Positions 10,199-21,051 of a stretch of 64,000 nucleotides of DNA are shown one piece after another (position 1 is the stretch's first letter; each line of letters starts with the position of its first letter). The position numbers were made by a program, and so were the translations under genes. Source of the DNA: Gammaproteobacteria bacterium 54_18_T64 (lineage in GTDB: Bacteria > Pseudomonadota > Gammaproteobacteria > Pseudomonadales > Porticoccaceae). A model generated the notes under the pieces. That model saw only the letters and a list, made by a program, of their open reading frames with translations, was not told the origin of the DNA and made no database searches. The DNA lies in NCBI GenBank assembly GCA_002162825.1, contig MAAU01000009.1:1-64000 (forward strand). The letters are read 5' to 3'.

Positions 10199-11338
10199 TT
10201 AATAATTCTGCAAGCTGGCAAACCGTTGCACGTGGTAACGCCTATCGCCAAACTGCTGCTCGGCGACACGGGCGCGCTTCATAAAAAAGCCAATATCCAG
10301 CTCGTCCGTCATGCCAATACCGCCGTGTAATTGCACCCCTTCATTGGTCACCAGGGTCACCACTTCGCTAACTTTGGCCTTGCAAACACTGGCCAGTAAA
10401 CTCAGCTTGGCATCGTTCTCGTCAAGGGCTTGCAGGGCTTTAATCACCACCGACTTGGCCAGCTCAATTTCACTAAACATGTGGGCGGCGCGATGCTGTA
10501 GGCCCTGATAGGAACCAATTAAGGCGCCGTACTGGCTGCGCTCTTTCATATATTGCACGGTGCGCTCGAACACCTCCTGAGACATACCCAGCAGTTCCGC
10601 CGCGAGATGGACGTTGGCGACATCGCTGAGATAGGTAATTAGGCTAGCGGCACCGTCTATTTCACCCAGAAGGGCATCTGCACCTAGGGCCACATGATTC
10701 AAACGCAGCATTGAACTATTGCGGCTATCGGCCAGGTACACGCGCTCGATTTCCACACCCGGTGCCGAACTATCGACGATGAACAGGCTGATGCCCTGTT
10801 CGTCACCGACATCACCCGAGGTGCGTGCACTGACAATCAGCTTGTCGGCAATATGGCCATCGCAAACGAACTGTTTTTCACCATTCAGTACGTAGCCCTC
10901 ACCACTGGCCGTGGCGCTGGTTTTAACCAGCGACGGGCGGTATTTGGGGCCTTCGTCCAGTGCCACGGCGAGTAATAATGAGCCCTCAACAATGGCCGGC
11001 AGCAGGGCTTTTTTCTGCGCCTCGGTGCCGGCACTATTAATGGCCGAGGCCGCTAATACTGCGGTGGATAGCAGTGGCGATGCGGTCAAGGTGCGGCCAT
11101 TTTCTTCCATCACCTGACCCATGCCGACATGGCCAAACGCCAGGCCGCCGTGAGCTTCGGGTACTAAAACGCCGGTCCAGCCCAGTTCAACCATTTGCTG
11201 CCAGGTCGCCTTGTCATAACCCAGTTCGCTGCGCTCATCGCGTAGCCGACGCAATTGTGCCACTGGGGCGTGCTCACTCAAAAAGCCCTGGGCGGATTCT
11301 TTGAGCATGTTTTGTTCTTCGTTCAGTACTAATGCCAT
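10199..11338 (-). CDS. Acyl-CoA dehydrogenase
   Basis: GVLVPEAHGGLAFGHVGMGQVMEENGR; TNEGVQLHGGIGMTDELDIGFFMKRARV. Confidence 0.95.
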   Translation of the reverse strand: MALVLNEEQNMLKESAQGFLSEHAPVAQLRRLRDERSELGYDKATWQQMVELGWTGVLVPEAHGGLAFGHVGMGQVMEENGRTLTASPLLSTAVLAASAINSAGTEAQKKALLPAIVEGSLLLAVALDEGPKYRPSLVKTSATASGEGYVLNGEKQFVCDGHIADKLIVSARTSGDVGDEQGISLFIVDSSAPGVEIERVYLADSRNSSMLRLNHVALGADALLGEIDGAASLITYLSDVANVHLAAELLGMSQEVFERTVQYMKERSQYGALIGSYQGLQHRAAHMFSEIELAKSVVIKALQALDENDAKLSLLASVCKAKVSEVVTLVTNEGVQLHGGIGMTDELDIGFFMKRARVAEQQFGDRRYHVQRFASLQNY

Positions 11339-11344
11339 TTGCCC

Positions 11345-12535
11345 CTACCCCTTTTGACCCAAGCCAAGAATGCGCTTGCTGATAATATTGAGCTGAATTT
11401 CGGAAGTACCGCCCTCGATGGAATTGCCCTTGGTACGCAACCACTGGCTAGCGAGTAAACCGTTATCAAAAGCCTCACCCTCCCAGGCCAAACCCGCCTG
11501 GCCGTGAATATCGGTGAGTAATTCGTAACGCTGTTTATTCAGCTCGGTGCCGGCATATTTGAGTATTGACGAGGTGGCGCCAGTGCCGGTGCCGGCCTTG
11601 GTTTCATCGTCAATGCGCTCCTGGGTTAATTCAAAGGCGAGGATGTCGATTTCCCATTGAGCAATTTCGGTACGCAGGGCCGTGTCGCCCAACTGACCGT
11701 TTACTAAACCACCGGCCACATCAATGGCGTGCTGGTGCAGGCTTTTTTCGCTGGCGGCGGTGTGGCCCATATTGCCGATCATCGCCCGCTCATGGGTGAG
11801 CAGGTAGGAGGCCAGCTCCCAACCCTGGTTGATATTACCCACCAACTGATCTTTTTCGACCCGCACATCGTCGAGGAAGGTTTCGCAAAATGGCGAGTTA
11901 CCGGATATCAACATAATGGGACTGGTACTGACGCCCGCGGTGGTCATATCAAACAACACCAGGCTGATACCGGCATGTTTAACGGCATCGGGATCGGTGC
12001 GTACCAGACAAAACATCCAGTCGGCGCGCTCGGCGTAGGAGGTCCACACCTTTTGGCCATTGACCAGAAAGTGATCGTCCTTGTCTTCACAGCGGGTCTG
12101 CAGGCCCGCCAGGTCGGAGCCAAAATTGGGCTCACTATAGCCCTGACACCACCAGATCTTACCCTTCACAATATTCGGAATGTGCTGGCGCTTCAGTTCT
12201 TCGGAGCCGTATTGTAAAAGGGCCGGACCTATCATCGACAAACCCATGCTAAATAGCGGGGGTCGAGCGTCGATGCGATACATTTCTTCACGGAGGATTT
12301 TTGTCTCCTCTTTATTGAGACCGCCACCGCCGTATTCCGCCGGCCAGTCGGGGGCCGTCCAGCCGCGTTCGGCCATCACGTCCAACCAGTTTTTCTGGTC
12401 TTCGTTGACGAAGCGCCACTTGGTACCACCCCAGCATTTATCTTCAAACTCCATCACCGGCAGGCGCTGAGACGCGGGGCAATTGGCTTCGAGCCACTCC
12501 CGGGTTTGCGCTCTGAATTGCTCTAGATCCGACAT
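11345..12535 (-). CDS. Acyl-CoA dehydrogenase (second ACAD; start placed at MSDLEQFRAQ)
   Basis: WCQGYSEPNFGSDLAGLQTRC, DHFLVNGQKVWTSYA, GGTSEIQLNIISKRILGLG. The ORF track start (12583) is 16 codons upstream of the more likely Met. Confidence 0.95.
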   Translation of the reverse strand: MSDLEQFRAQTREWLEANCPASQRLPVMEFEDKCWGGTKWRFVNEDQKNWLDVMAERGWTAPDWPAEYGGGGLNKEETKILREEMYRIDARPPLFSMGLSMIGPALLQYGSEELKRQHIPNIVKGKIWWCQGYSEPNFGSDLAGLQTRCEDKDDHFLVNGQKVWTSYAERADWMFCLVRTDPDAVKHAGISLVLFDMTTAGVSTSPIMLISGNSPFCETFLDDVRVEKDQLVGNINQGWELASYLLTHERAMIGNMGHTAASEKSLHQHAIDVAGGLVNGQLGDTALRTEIAQWEIDILAFELTQERIDDETKAGTGTGATSSILKYAGTELNKQRYELLTDIHGQAGLAWEGEAFDNGLLASQWLRTKGNSIEGGTSEIQLNIISKRILGLGQKG

Positions 12536-12856
12536 AGTTAACCTCTTATTTTTTGAATAACCGCCTGCGTAGAAGCTCTGCAAACCCCGACAAGGGCGAG
12601 TATTTCTACGCGGACTTACCTCGTACTGAAAGCCATGCGTATGAAGCTAAACGTCACGACACATTTCACAAGTACCCGTACCCGTTTCACCTTCTGCAGG
12701 GCCCTAACGAGGCAAGCCACAACAACGGGTTACTATAGAGTAAGGGACATAGCCGGTAAACTGTGGTCATTGACCGCTAGGTATTACTCCGGCCCGCTGA
12801 CAGCAACAAAGCTCTGCTATCAGCGCCGACTAGCCGAGTTCTGAGGAAAACCCTGA

Positions 12857-15208
12857 TTAACGGTTTTCCAAACGATTAAAATCGAGTATTCCCGATGTCA
12901 GGGGATAACGTTCGCGGTAGGCCTGGTGGAAGATATCACTGGTGGCCCAGAACCTGGCATCGGTACGTCGCACCCCGTACTTATCAAGTAGGCCCACGTA
13001 GTCACTTATCGTTTCGAGTCCTGTAATAGTTTCAACAAAGCCAACCAGCTCAGCACTACTCACCTGAAAAAACGCATTGGGATAGGCCCCGATAAAACCG
13101 GGAAGCACCGATAATGTGTCCTCCCCTGGCCGACGATTGGCCTGCTCGCGAAACATCGAGGTCATGCTCGAATAGGATCGATTGGCAATCAGACTTATAT
13201 ATTCATCCCCCGCCGGATCAGTGACTCGCACCAAGGCCAGTTCCGGCATCAATGCGGCGGGCTTACCTTTGAGTAACTGCAAGCGCTCTAAGTGCTCACG
13301 CACAGCTGCTATTTTAATGCTTTGCAACTGATGTTTTATGGGCAGTACTTTTTTCAACCGCTGAGTTAAGAGCTCGAATAGCTCCTGTTTCTGGTCATCA
13401 CTTTGATAGGGGATATTGGGCACAGACTGTTTCTCAAATGCCGGCAGTGTCAAATAGGCGTTAATTTCATCCCCATGAACACCTTGATACCAGTGTTTTC
13501 GCTCCCTGACTCGAGCAGATTCTGGTAACAGCTGTAAAAAAGTTGTCTCGGCCTCCATGCGTAAAAAGTCCATATACAGACGCGTCAGCAATTGGTGCCC
13601 AGCGTTGCCAAAAACATCGTAGCCTGCCACCAATAGATAGTGGATACGCTCCAATGAGCCATAATCCAGCACCCAGGCCGTCTTTGGTGCCTGACCCAGC
13701 AAGCCCTTTTCAACGCTGGCACTGTCGAAATGACGGAATACTGTCAGGGCCGCATTATCATTGACACCATCGCCATCCCAAATCAACTTGAGACTAATGG
13801 CGTCCACCGGCAAGCGATCCGCCAAATACGCATCCTGCTCTTCCATTAATGCTTGCTGCTGTTTTTTATAGGCCTGCCAGTGCTTCAGCGGCCGATAGAT
13901 ATCGACGAGACCCGCAGGCAGCTCCAGGCTGTTGTTACGCCGGGCCATGAAGTCTTCAAATATCTCCAGGCGCTGTGGATCGGGGTTGGTAAAAAACACC
14001 CAAAAATTGTCCTGAATCACATTCAGCGCAACCTGCCCACGACACACTGACCCCTTAATAAAGGCCTGAATGGTGAACTGAGCCTCGTCGAGCAAAAATT
14101 GATAGCGCGAGTGTACGGGTAAAGCATCAAAGGTAATAAAGGGATTGGATGCCAACTCCGGCGCATAGGATGGTAGCCGCACCACCTTATAGGGCGCATC
14201 GACAAACAAAGCCTGCCAACGCTGCATACGCTGTTCGTCCAGACGGTAGGGCATATGTGTTTTTGCCACTATCGCATTCAAAACCGGCTGTATTCGATAG
14301 TAAACACGCGCCAGCCCAGGGTCATCGTAGGGACGACGCGTGGCGATAAGCTGTATCGGTTCACCCGGTGGTGTCGCGGAGCGCACCAGGGTAAAAAACT
14401 GACGCTGATCCAAGTGCGGGAAAAACAAATGGGCAAAGTACAAATGCTCAAAGAGATAGCGACTGCTCAACTGCTCCTTGAAAGAGTCGCCATTGAGAAA
14501 ACTCTCCCAGCGTTTAACTTGTGCTACATATTCCGGCAATAAGGGCGGGCGCGGTGTGTAGAGAGCCCCCTGTTCAAGCCATTGCTTCAATACCTTTTGC
14601 TCTTCATCCGGCAAGCCCGGCAAGGCATAGGGCATGCCCCATAGCGGATGCTTGCGGGCAAATTGACCGAAGTTGTCGTCCTTTGCACAGGACTGCTCAC
14701 GAGACAGCGATAGATCGAAGCTGGCGGGCAACTGCTTCGCATCAGGTAAAGGGTTTTCTTCTTTTAGAGTCAGCATGCGGTACATGACACCGGCCTGTCG
14801 ATTTGCCTCGACACTATCGACTCGCTCATTGAGCACTGAATGGAAGCCGTGCTCTCGCCATTCACCGACCGAGTGGGCATCTTCAAAAAGACGGCTCGGC
14901 GGTGCCGCTCTCAGTCGCGTCGAATGGTAGACCTCGACCGCTGACGCACCGCGCTCTATACCTTCAATGGAACTCAATTTTAGCTGGCAGGAGGCATCGT
15001 AACAGCCGTGGCAGACCACGCAGCGCTGCTCGAGAATGGGTTTTACCTCGTGCCAATAGTCGACGGCGCCCGCCGGTAATTTCTCGACAGTGCGCTCTTT
15101 CACCGCCGACTTACCGTAGCGATGCTCAAATTGCAGCGTACCAATGGCGGTACAACCACTGAGTAATAAAACAATAACCAGCCAGTATTTTTTACCTAGC
15201 ACTACCAT
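12857..15208 (-). CDS. cti: Fatty acid cis/trans isomerase, predicted heme-binding periplasmic lipoprotein
   Basis: CVVCHGCYDASCQLKLSS heme c site (CxxCH), lipobox LLLSGC, full-length Cti-like sequence. Start MVVLGKKYW favoured over the ORF-track Met. Confidence 0.93.
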   Translation of the reverse strand: MVVLGKKYWLVIVLLLSGCTAIGTLQFEHRYGKSAVKERTVEKLPAGAVDYWHEVKPILEQRCVVCHGCYDASCQLKLSSIEGIERGASAVEVYHSTRLRAAPPSRLFEDAHSVGEWREHGFHSVLNERVDSVEANRQAGVMYRMLTLKEENPLPDAKQLPASFDLSLSREQSCAKDDNFGQFARKHPLWGMPYALPGLPDEEQKVLKQWLEQGALYTPRPPLLPEYVAQVKRWESFLNGDSFKEQLSSRYLFEHLYFAHLFFPHLDQRQFFTLVRSATPPGEPIQLIATRRPYDDPGLARVYYRIQPVLNAIVAKTHMPYRLDEQRMQRWQALFVDAPYKVVRLPSYAPELASNPFITFDALPVHSRYQFLLDEAQFTIQAFIKGSVCRGQVALNVIQDNFWVFFTNPDPQRLEIFEDFMARRNNSLELPAGLVDIYRPLKHWQAYKKQQQALMEEQDAYLADRLPVDAISLKLIWDGDGVNDNAALTVFRHFDSASVEKGLLGQAPKTAWVLDYGSLERIHYLLVAGYDVFGNAGHQLLTRLYMDFLRMEAETTFLQLLPESARVRERKHWYQGVHGDEINAYLTLPAFEKQSVPNIPYQSDDQKQELFELLTQRLKKVLPIKHQLQSIKIAAVREHLERLQLLKGKPAALMPELALVRVTDPAGDEYISLIANRSYSSMTSMFREQANRRPGEDTLSVLPGFIGAYPNAFFQVSSAELVGFVETITGLETISDYVGLLDKYGVRRTDARFWATSDIFHQAYRERYPLTSGILDFNRLENR

Positions 15209-15584
15209 GCATGCATCCCCAACAATCCCGGCCAAAAAGCGGCGCTAAGTATATGGGCTTAACGATAAAAACATCCATTTAGAGGGCCCTAAAAACAGTC
15301 GAAATAGGCCTCAAAGGGTGTTTATTCAAGATGATGAAGCTCGGCATAGCTATTTATTGTTTTTTGCTCTAACCCACCGTCCTTTACTAACTAAATATTA
15401 TTGTACTCAATATTAAATCCTGTCGATATATTGATTAGTAGGTGCCAATTAGCGCGCTCAAAGATCACGGCACCAAATCTGCATATTATTTCAGCATGCG
15501 CTAAACACGGTAACAATGTCAGTTTTTTGGCGGTAGAGCATGTAAGGCCAAGCCAACTGACACACCTGGCTAGACAGAGGCATC

Positions 15585-16091
15585 ATGAATAACTTCGGAA
15601 GCGTCAACATCAGATTGGTCATCGGCCATACTTTAAAGGCCCTCGGCAACTATTCCGCAGCGGCAGAAAATCTGCTCATCGTCACCATTAGCCTGCAGGA
15701 AAAGCACATTGCCGACAAAGTAGAGGACGGTTTGGGGCTGTACCAGATCAACAGCACAACCCACCTGAGCATATGGGACAACTATCTCGCCTTTGATCCC
15801 GATCGGGCGAGCACGGTTCGTGGCCTGGCCTCCCAGCAGGCCTTCTTGCGAGACCCCCACCTCGAATTGCTCACCAATCTGGCCTACGCCACGGCCATTG
15901 CCTGGACCATCTACCAACGCAATAAAGTCCGCCTGCCCGACGCCGAAGACCTACCTGGCCTCACCGCCTGCTGGGCGCAATACTTTGCCAAAGAAACGAG
16001 TTTGGAAGCACCCAAACCATCTCGACCAGCGGCCTGCGCAAAAATCATTGCCTGGCCTGCACCCGAGGCCGAAGGGCTCCTACAGGCCTAG
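15585..16091 (+). CDS. Conserved hypothetical protein, possibly lytic-transglycosylase-like
   Basis: 168 aa ORF with GLGLYQINSTTHLSIWDNYLAF...LLTNLAYATAIAWTIYQ; resembles muralytic/phage-type proteins by eye only. Confidence 0.6.
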   Translation: MNNFGSVNIRLVIGHTLKALGNYSAAAENLLIVTISLQEKHIADKVEDGLGLYQINSTTHLSIWDNYLAFDPDRASTVRGLASQQAFLRDPHLELLTNLAYATAIAWTIYQRNKVRLPDAEDLPGLTACWAQYFAKETSLEAPKPSRPAACAKIIAWPAPEAEGLLQA

Positions 16092-16129
16092 GTGGCAACT
16101 ACCCACGGCCACTGGCCTGCCCGCATGAA

Positions 16130-18376
16130 TTACACCACCTCGACCCGATCAACCTTTTGAAAGCCCCGTGGCAATTTATTGCCGCGCCGGCCACGCTCAC
16201 CGATGTAATGCTGCAAATCCGCAAACTTCACATTGTGATGACGCTTACCCGAGTAAATAACCAGGCTCTGCCCCTCGGACACCACCGCCACCGTGAGCAT
16301 ATATTCCTCGCGGGCCTGTAGGCGTGCCGCGGGGATATTAATAATCCTGTTGCCCTTACCCCGCGCCAATTCAGGCAGCTCCGTCAGTGGGAAGGCCAGC
16401 ATACGGCCCTCATTACTAATGGCCACCACCCGCCCCTCACCGACATTAACATTGGCAATGGGTGGCAATATTAGGCCACCTTTGGGGATGCTAATAAGCG
16501 CCTTACCGGAGCGATTTTTGGTGTACAGGTCGGACAACTTGGCAACAAAGCCATAGCCGGCGTCGGTGGCCAGCAATACCTTTTGCTCATCATCGCCCAT
16601 TAGCAGGCCACAGAATGTCGCCCCCGACGGCGCATTCAAACGGCCGGTCGCAGGCTCACCCTGTCCCCGCGCCGATGGCAGAGTGTGGGCGGCCAGAGCA
16701 TAGCTGCGGCCTGTCGAGTCGAGCAAGATGACCTGCTGGTTACTGCGCCCCTGCACAGCACCAAAAAAGCCATCTCCGGCCTTATAATTCAAGGACGCAC
16801 CGTCCACTTCGTGCCCCTTGGCGGCACGAATCCAGCCCTTGTCAGAGAGCACCACCGTAATCGGGTCGGCACTGAGCAGGTCCATTTCGTTATAGGCCTG
16901 GGCCTCGCCACGCTGTACCAGTGCCGCGCGCCTATCATCGCCAAACTCTTCGGCGATGGCTTGTAGCTCTTTGCGTACCAGGGTCTTCAAGCGCCGCTCA
17001 GAACCGAGGATGAGCTCCAGAGCATCGCGCTCGGCACTCAGCTCGTCCTGCTCGGCGCGGATTTTAAACTCTTCCAACTTGGCCAGCTGGCGCAAACGCA
17101 AATTGAGAATCGCCTCGGCCTGAATATCCGTGAGCTCGTAGCGCACCATCAACTCGTGCTTTGGGTCATCTTCGTGGCGAATAATGGCGATCACTTCGTC
17201 GATATTGAGAAAGGCGGCCAAAAGTCCATCGAGAATATGCAGACGCGCCAGTACTCGCTCGAGGCGATATTCAAGGCGACGGCGCACGGTGGCGAGACGA
17301 AACTTCAACCACTCGCCGAGAATGACATTTAGAGGTTTAACGCTAGGCAGGCCGTTCATGCCGATCATGTTGAGATTGACACGGTAATTGCGCTGTAAAT
17401 CCGTGGTGGCAAAGAGATGATTCATCAAGGCATCGAGATCAATCCGATTCGAGCGCGGCACAATCACCAGCCGCGTAGGACTTTCGTAATCCGATTCATC
17501 GCGCAAATCGGCCACCATCGGTAGCTTTTTGGCGAGCATTTGCGCGGCAATTTGCTCCAGAATTTTTGCCGGCGAGGCCTGGTGGGGCAAGGCGGTGATG
17601 ACGATGTCACCGTCTTCGCGCTGCCATATACCACGCATACGCACCGAGCCACGACCGCTTTTATAAACCGCCAACAACTCCTCGGGGCTGGAAATAATTT
17701 CCGCCTCGGTGGGGTAATCGGGGCCGGGCACATAGGCGAATAGGTCTTCCACTGTCGCCTTGGGGTGCTCGAGAAGATGCACCGTGGCATTGATAATTTC
17801 CCGCAAATTGTGGGGCGGGATATCGGTGGCCATACCGACGGCGATGCCGGTGGTGCCATTCAATAATACGTGGGGCACCTGCGCCGGCAGCACCTGAGGC
17901 TCTTGCAATGAGCCATCGAAATTGGGCTGCCATTCGACCGTGCCCTGGGCCAGTTCACCGAGTAATAAATCGGCAAACTGGGCGAGACGAGATTCGGTGT
18001 AGCGCATGGCCGCGAAAGACTTGGGATCGTCCGGCGACCCCCAATTGCCCTGGCCATCGACCAGCGGATAGCGATAGGAAAAGGGCTGGGCCATCAGCAC
18101 CATGGCTTCGTACGAGGCACTGTCACCGTGGGGGTGAAACTTACCGATGACATCGCCCACCGTGCGCGCCGACTTTTTATGCTTGGCGGTGGAGCGCAAG
18201 CCCAGCTCGCTCATGGCGTAAATAATGCGCCGTTGCACGGGTTTGAGACCGTCACTTATGTGGGGCAGGGCGCGGTCGAGTATCACGTACATGGAATAGT
18301 CGAGATAGGCTTTTTCGGCGTACTCACTAACCGGGCGACTCTCCGCCGAGTCGATGGCAATTACTGTATCTGTCAT
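16130..18376 (-). CDS. parC: DNA topoisomerase IV subunit A
   Basis: [59 protein letters not shown]. Confidence 0.98.
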   Translation of the reverse strand: MTDTVIAIDSAESRPVSEYAEKAYLDYSMYVILDRALPHISDGLKPVQRRIIYAMSELGLRSTAKHKKSARTVGDVIGKFHPHGDSASYEAMVLMAQPFSYRYPLVDGQGNWGSPDDPKSFAAMRYTESRLAQFADLLLGELAQGTVEWQPNFDGSLQEPQVLPAQVPHVLLNGTTGIAVGMATDIPPHNLREIINATVHLLEHPKATVEDLFAYVPGPDYPTEAEIISSPEELLAVYKSGRGSVRMRGIWQREDGDIVITALPHQASPAKILEQIAAQMLAKKLPMVADLRDESDYESPTRLVIVPRSNRIDLDALMNHLFATTDLQRNYRVNLNMIGMNGLPSVKPLNVILGEWLKFRLATVRRRLEYRLERVLARLHILDGLLAAFLNIDEVIAIIRHEDDPKHELMVRYELTDIQAEAILNLRLRQLAKLEEFKIRAEQDELSAERDALELILGSERRLKTLVRKELQAIAEEFGDDRRAALVQRGEAQAYNEMDLLSADPITVVLSDKGWIRAAKGHEVDGASLNYKAGDGFFGAVQGRSNQQVILLDSTGRSYALAAHTLPSARGQGEPATGRLNAPSGATFCGLLMGDDEQKVLLATDAGYGFVAKLSDLYTKNRSGKALISIPKGGLILPPIANVNVGEGRVVAISNEGRMLAFPLTELPELARGKGNRIINIPAARLQAREEYMLTVAVVSEGQSLVIYSGKRHHNVKFADLQHYIGERGRRGNKLPRGFQKVDRVEVV

Positions 18377-18423
18377 AAAAACGTCTTTATCAAATTTGTT
18401 TAAGTGAAGTTAACGACAGAGGA

Positions 18424-20322
18424 TCAAGCCGTTTCGGCGAGATCACCTTTTTCTTCCAACCAGGCCTTGCGATCGGCGGCGCGCTTTTTCGCCAGTAACA
18501 TATCAAAGAGTTCGCCGGTATTGTCGCCCTCGGCTATGGTCAGGCGCACCAGCCTGCGTGTGTCCGGGTCCATGGTGGTTTCCCGCAGCTGGATGGGGTT
18601 CATCTCACCCAAACCCTTAAAGCGTGTCACCTGTATTTTGCCACTCAATTTTTCCGCTTCAATGCGATCGAGTACACCCTGCTTTTCCTGCTCGTCGAGG
18701 GCGTAAAACACGGCTTTACCAACATCGATACGAAACAGCGGCGGCATCGCCACATAGACATGGCCGGCCGCCACCAGGGGTCGAAAGTGGCGTACAAAGA
18801 GGGCACAGATCAGTGTGGCAATATGGGCACCGTCGGAATCGGCATCGGCGAGAATGCAGACCTTGTGATAGCGCAGGGCGCTGAGGTCGTTACTGTCGGG
18901 ATCGATACCAATGGCCACGGAAATGTCGTGCACCTCCTGGGAGGCTAGAATTTGCTGGCTATCGACCTCCCAGGTGTTCAAAATTTTACCGCGCAGGGGC
19001 ATGATGGCCTGGAACTCACGACTGCGCGCCTGTTTGGCCGAACCACCCGCCGAATCACCCTCCACTAAAAATAGCTCCGAGCGCTCGGGCTCGGCGCTGG
19101 AACAATCCGCCAACTTACCCGGCAAGGCGGGCCCGGAAGTGACCTTCTTGCGCGCCACTTTTTTACTGAGACGCATGCGCCGCTGGGCATTGGCAATACA
19201 CAACTCGGCCAGCTTCTCCGCTTCTTCGGTATGCTGGTTGAGCCAGAGGCTGAAGGCGTCTTTCACCACCCCCGAAATAAAGGCCGCCGCTTCGCGAGAC
19301 GATAGGCGCTCCTTGGTCTGCCCGGAGAATTGCGGGTCGCGCAGCTTCGAAGAGAGCACGAAACAACACTTGTCCCAAATATCATCGGGAGCGAGCTTTA
19401 CACCCCGTGGTAGGAGGTTGCGGAATTCACAGAATTCCCGCGTTGCCTCCAGTAAGCCGGTGCGAAAACCGTTGACGTGAGTGCCGCCCTGGGCGGTGGG
19501 AATTAAATTAACGTAGCTTTCCTGAGTGATCTCGCCACCCTCGGGCAGCCACTGTACGGCCCAGTCGACAGCAGCCGCGGCGGCGCTAAAGCTACCGGTA
19601 AAGGGTTCGGCGGGAAGTACCTCCCAGCCCTTTGTTGCCGTCAGCAAATAATCGGCGAGGCCCTCTTCGTAGAGCCAGGTTTCGCTTTCGCCCGAGGCCT
19701 CATCCTTAAACTGCACCTCAAGACCGGCACACAATACAGCCTTGGCACGCAACACGTGTTTGAGCCGAGGCAGGGAGTATTTAATGCTGTCGAAGTATTT
19801 TGCATCGGCAAGAAACTTGATCTCGGTGCCGCTATTGCGCTTGCCACAGGTGTCGATGACCTCGAGCTCGGAGGCCTTTTCGCCATTGGCAAAGCTCATG
19901 CGATAGACCTGGGCGGCGCGACGAATAGTCACCTGCAATTCCAGCGACAGTGCATTAACCACCGATACACCCACACCGTGGAGACCACCGGAAAACTCGT
20001 AACTATCACCGGAAAATTTACCGCCGGCGTGAAGAGTGGAGAGAATCACCTCAACCCCCGGCAAACCCTGCTCGGGGTGGATGTCGACCGGCATACCCCG
20101 ACCATCATCGCCCACCGTAATAGCGCCATCTTTGTGCAAAATAACGTAAATTTTGCGAGCAAAACCAGCCAAAGCCTCATCGACACTGTTGTCGATCACC
20201 TCCTGGGCGAGATGGTTGGGCCGTGTGGTGTCGGTGTACATGCCCGGGCGCTTGCGCACCGGGTCGAGGCCGGTTAGTACCTCAATGGAATCTGCGTTGT
20301 AATCGCTCATCCTAGGTTTCAC
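18424..20322 (-). CDS. parE: DNA topoisomerase IV subunit B
   Basis: GLDPVRKRPGMYTDTTRPNHLAQEVIDNSVDEA, ELFLVEGDSAGGSAKQAR, RFKGLGEMNP. Confidence 0.98.
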   Translation of the reverse strand: MKPRMSDYNADSIEVLTGLDPVRKRPGMYTDTTRPNHLAQEVIDNSVDEALAGFARKIYVILHKDGAITVGDDGRGMPVDIHPEQGLPGVEVILSTLHAGGKFSGDSYEFSGGLHGVGVSVVNALSLELQVTIRRAAQVYRMSFANGEKASELEVIDTCGKRNSGTEIKFLADAKYFDSIKYSLPRLKHVLRAKAVLCAGLEVQFKDEASGESETWLYEEGLADYLLTATKGWEVLPAEPFTGSFSAAAAAVDWAVQWLPEGGEITQESYVNLIPTAQGGTHVNGFRTGLLEATREFCEFRNLLPRGVKLAPDDIWDKCCFVLSSKLRDPQFSGQTKERLSSREAAAFISGVVKDAFSLWLNQHTEEAEKLAELCIANAQRRMRLSKKVARKKVTSGPALPGKLADCSSAEPERSELFLVEGDSAGGSAKQARSREFQAIMPLRGKILNTWEVDSQQILASQEVHDISVAIGIDPDSNDLSALRYHKVCILADADSDGAHIATLICALFVRHFRPLVAAGHVYVAMPPLFRIDVGKAVFYALDEQEKQGVLDRIEAEKLSGKIQVTRFKGLGEMNPIQLRETTMDPDTRRLVRLTIAEGDNTGELFDMLLAKKRAADRKAWLEEKGDLAETA

Positions 20323-20346
20323 TCATGATAAGTACTGAGGGCATTT

Positions 20347-20931
20347 TTAGACTCGTGTTGGTTGCTGAGTGAGAAATTCGATGATGGCTGGCAGATGACT
20401 TTCAAAGCCAACAAAGCCATGGTCGCCGCCGGGCTCGACGACGAGCTGGCAGTCGCCATATTTGCCTTCGGCGAGACGATAGTCGAGCACCTCGTCGCCG
20501 CTTTGCAGAAGCACCAGCAGGTTTGCGGGCGCCTTGATGACTTCAACATCAAAGGCCTGCAACTGATCGAGGTGATCCTGCTCGATGCGGTGCACCTCCC
20601 CGGTGTGGTAGTTCGCCTGATCGCCAAGCAAGTATTCACGACCCAGCCAGGGGCGCACCGCCGGGTTGATCAATACCCCTCGCGAATGATATTTAGCCGC
20701 CAGGTAGGTCGCATAAAAACCGCCCATGGAACTGCCCGCAAAATAAAGTCTACCAGACAAGCCGGTAATTACCGCTTCTAGCTGCGCCATGGCACGAGCG
20801 GGAAAGGGGCTTAAACAGGGACATATAAAGGTGATATCGGGACGATGTTCAGCCAACCAGGCGCGGGTTTGGCACGCCTTGTCGGAGTCCGGCGAACTAT
20901 TGAAACCGTGTATGTAAAGGAGTGAGGCCAC
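20347..20931 (-). CDS. yqiA: YqiA/YcfP family alpha/beta fold hydrolase
   Basis: LLYIHGFNSSPDS, GSSMGGFYATYLA; position between parE and cpdA as in E. coli. Confidence 0.92.
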   Translation of the reverse strand: MASLLYIHGFNSSPDSDKACQTRAWLAEHRPDITFICPCLSPFPARAMAQLEAVITGLSGRLYFAGSSMGGFYATYLAAKYHSRGVLINPAVRPWLGREYLLGDQANYHTGEVHRIEQDHLDQLQAFDVEVIKAPANLLVLLQSGDEVLDYRLAEGKYGDCQLVVEPGGDHGFVGFESHLPAIIEFLTQQPTRV

Positions 20932-21051
20932 AATCTGACTTCGCCTGGAGGAAAGGCCCGATTATAGCGATTGCAGGACAACAATTAATAGGGCGACTGG
21001 CGCGCTAAGACCGCCCACTCAAGAGCAAAGTGTAATTTGTATACACCGCTA

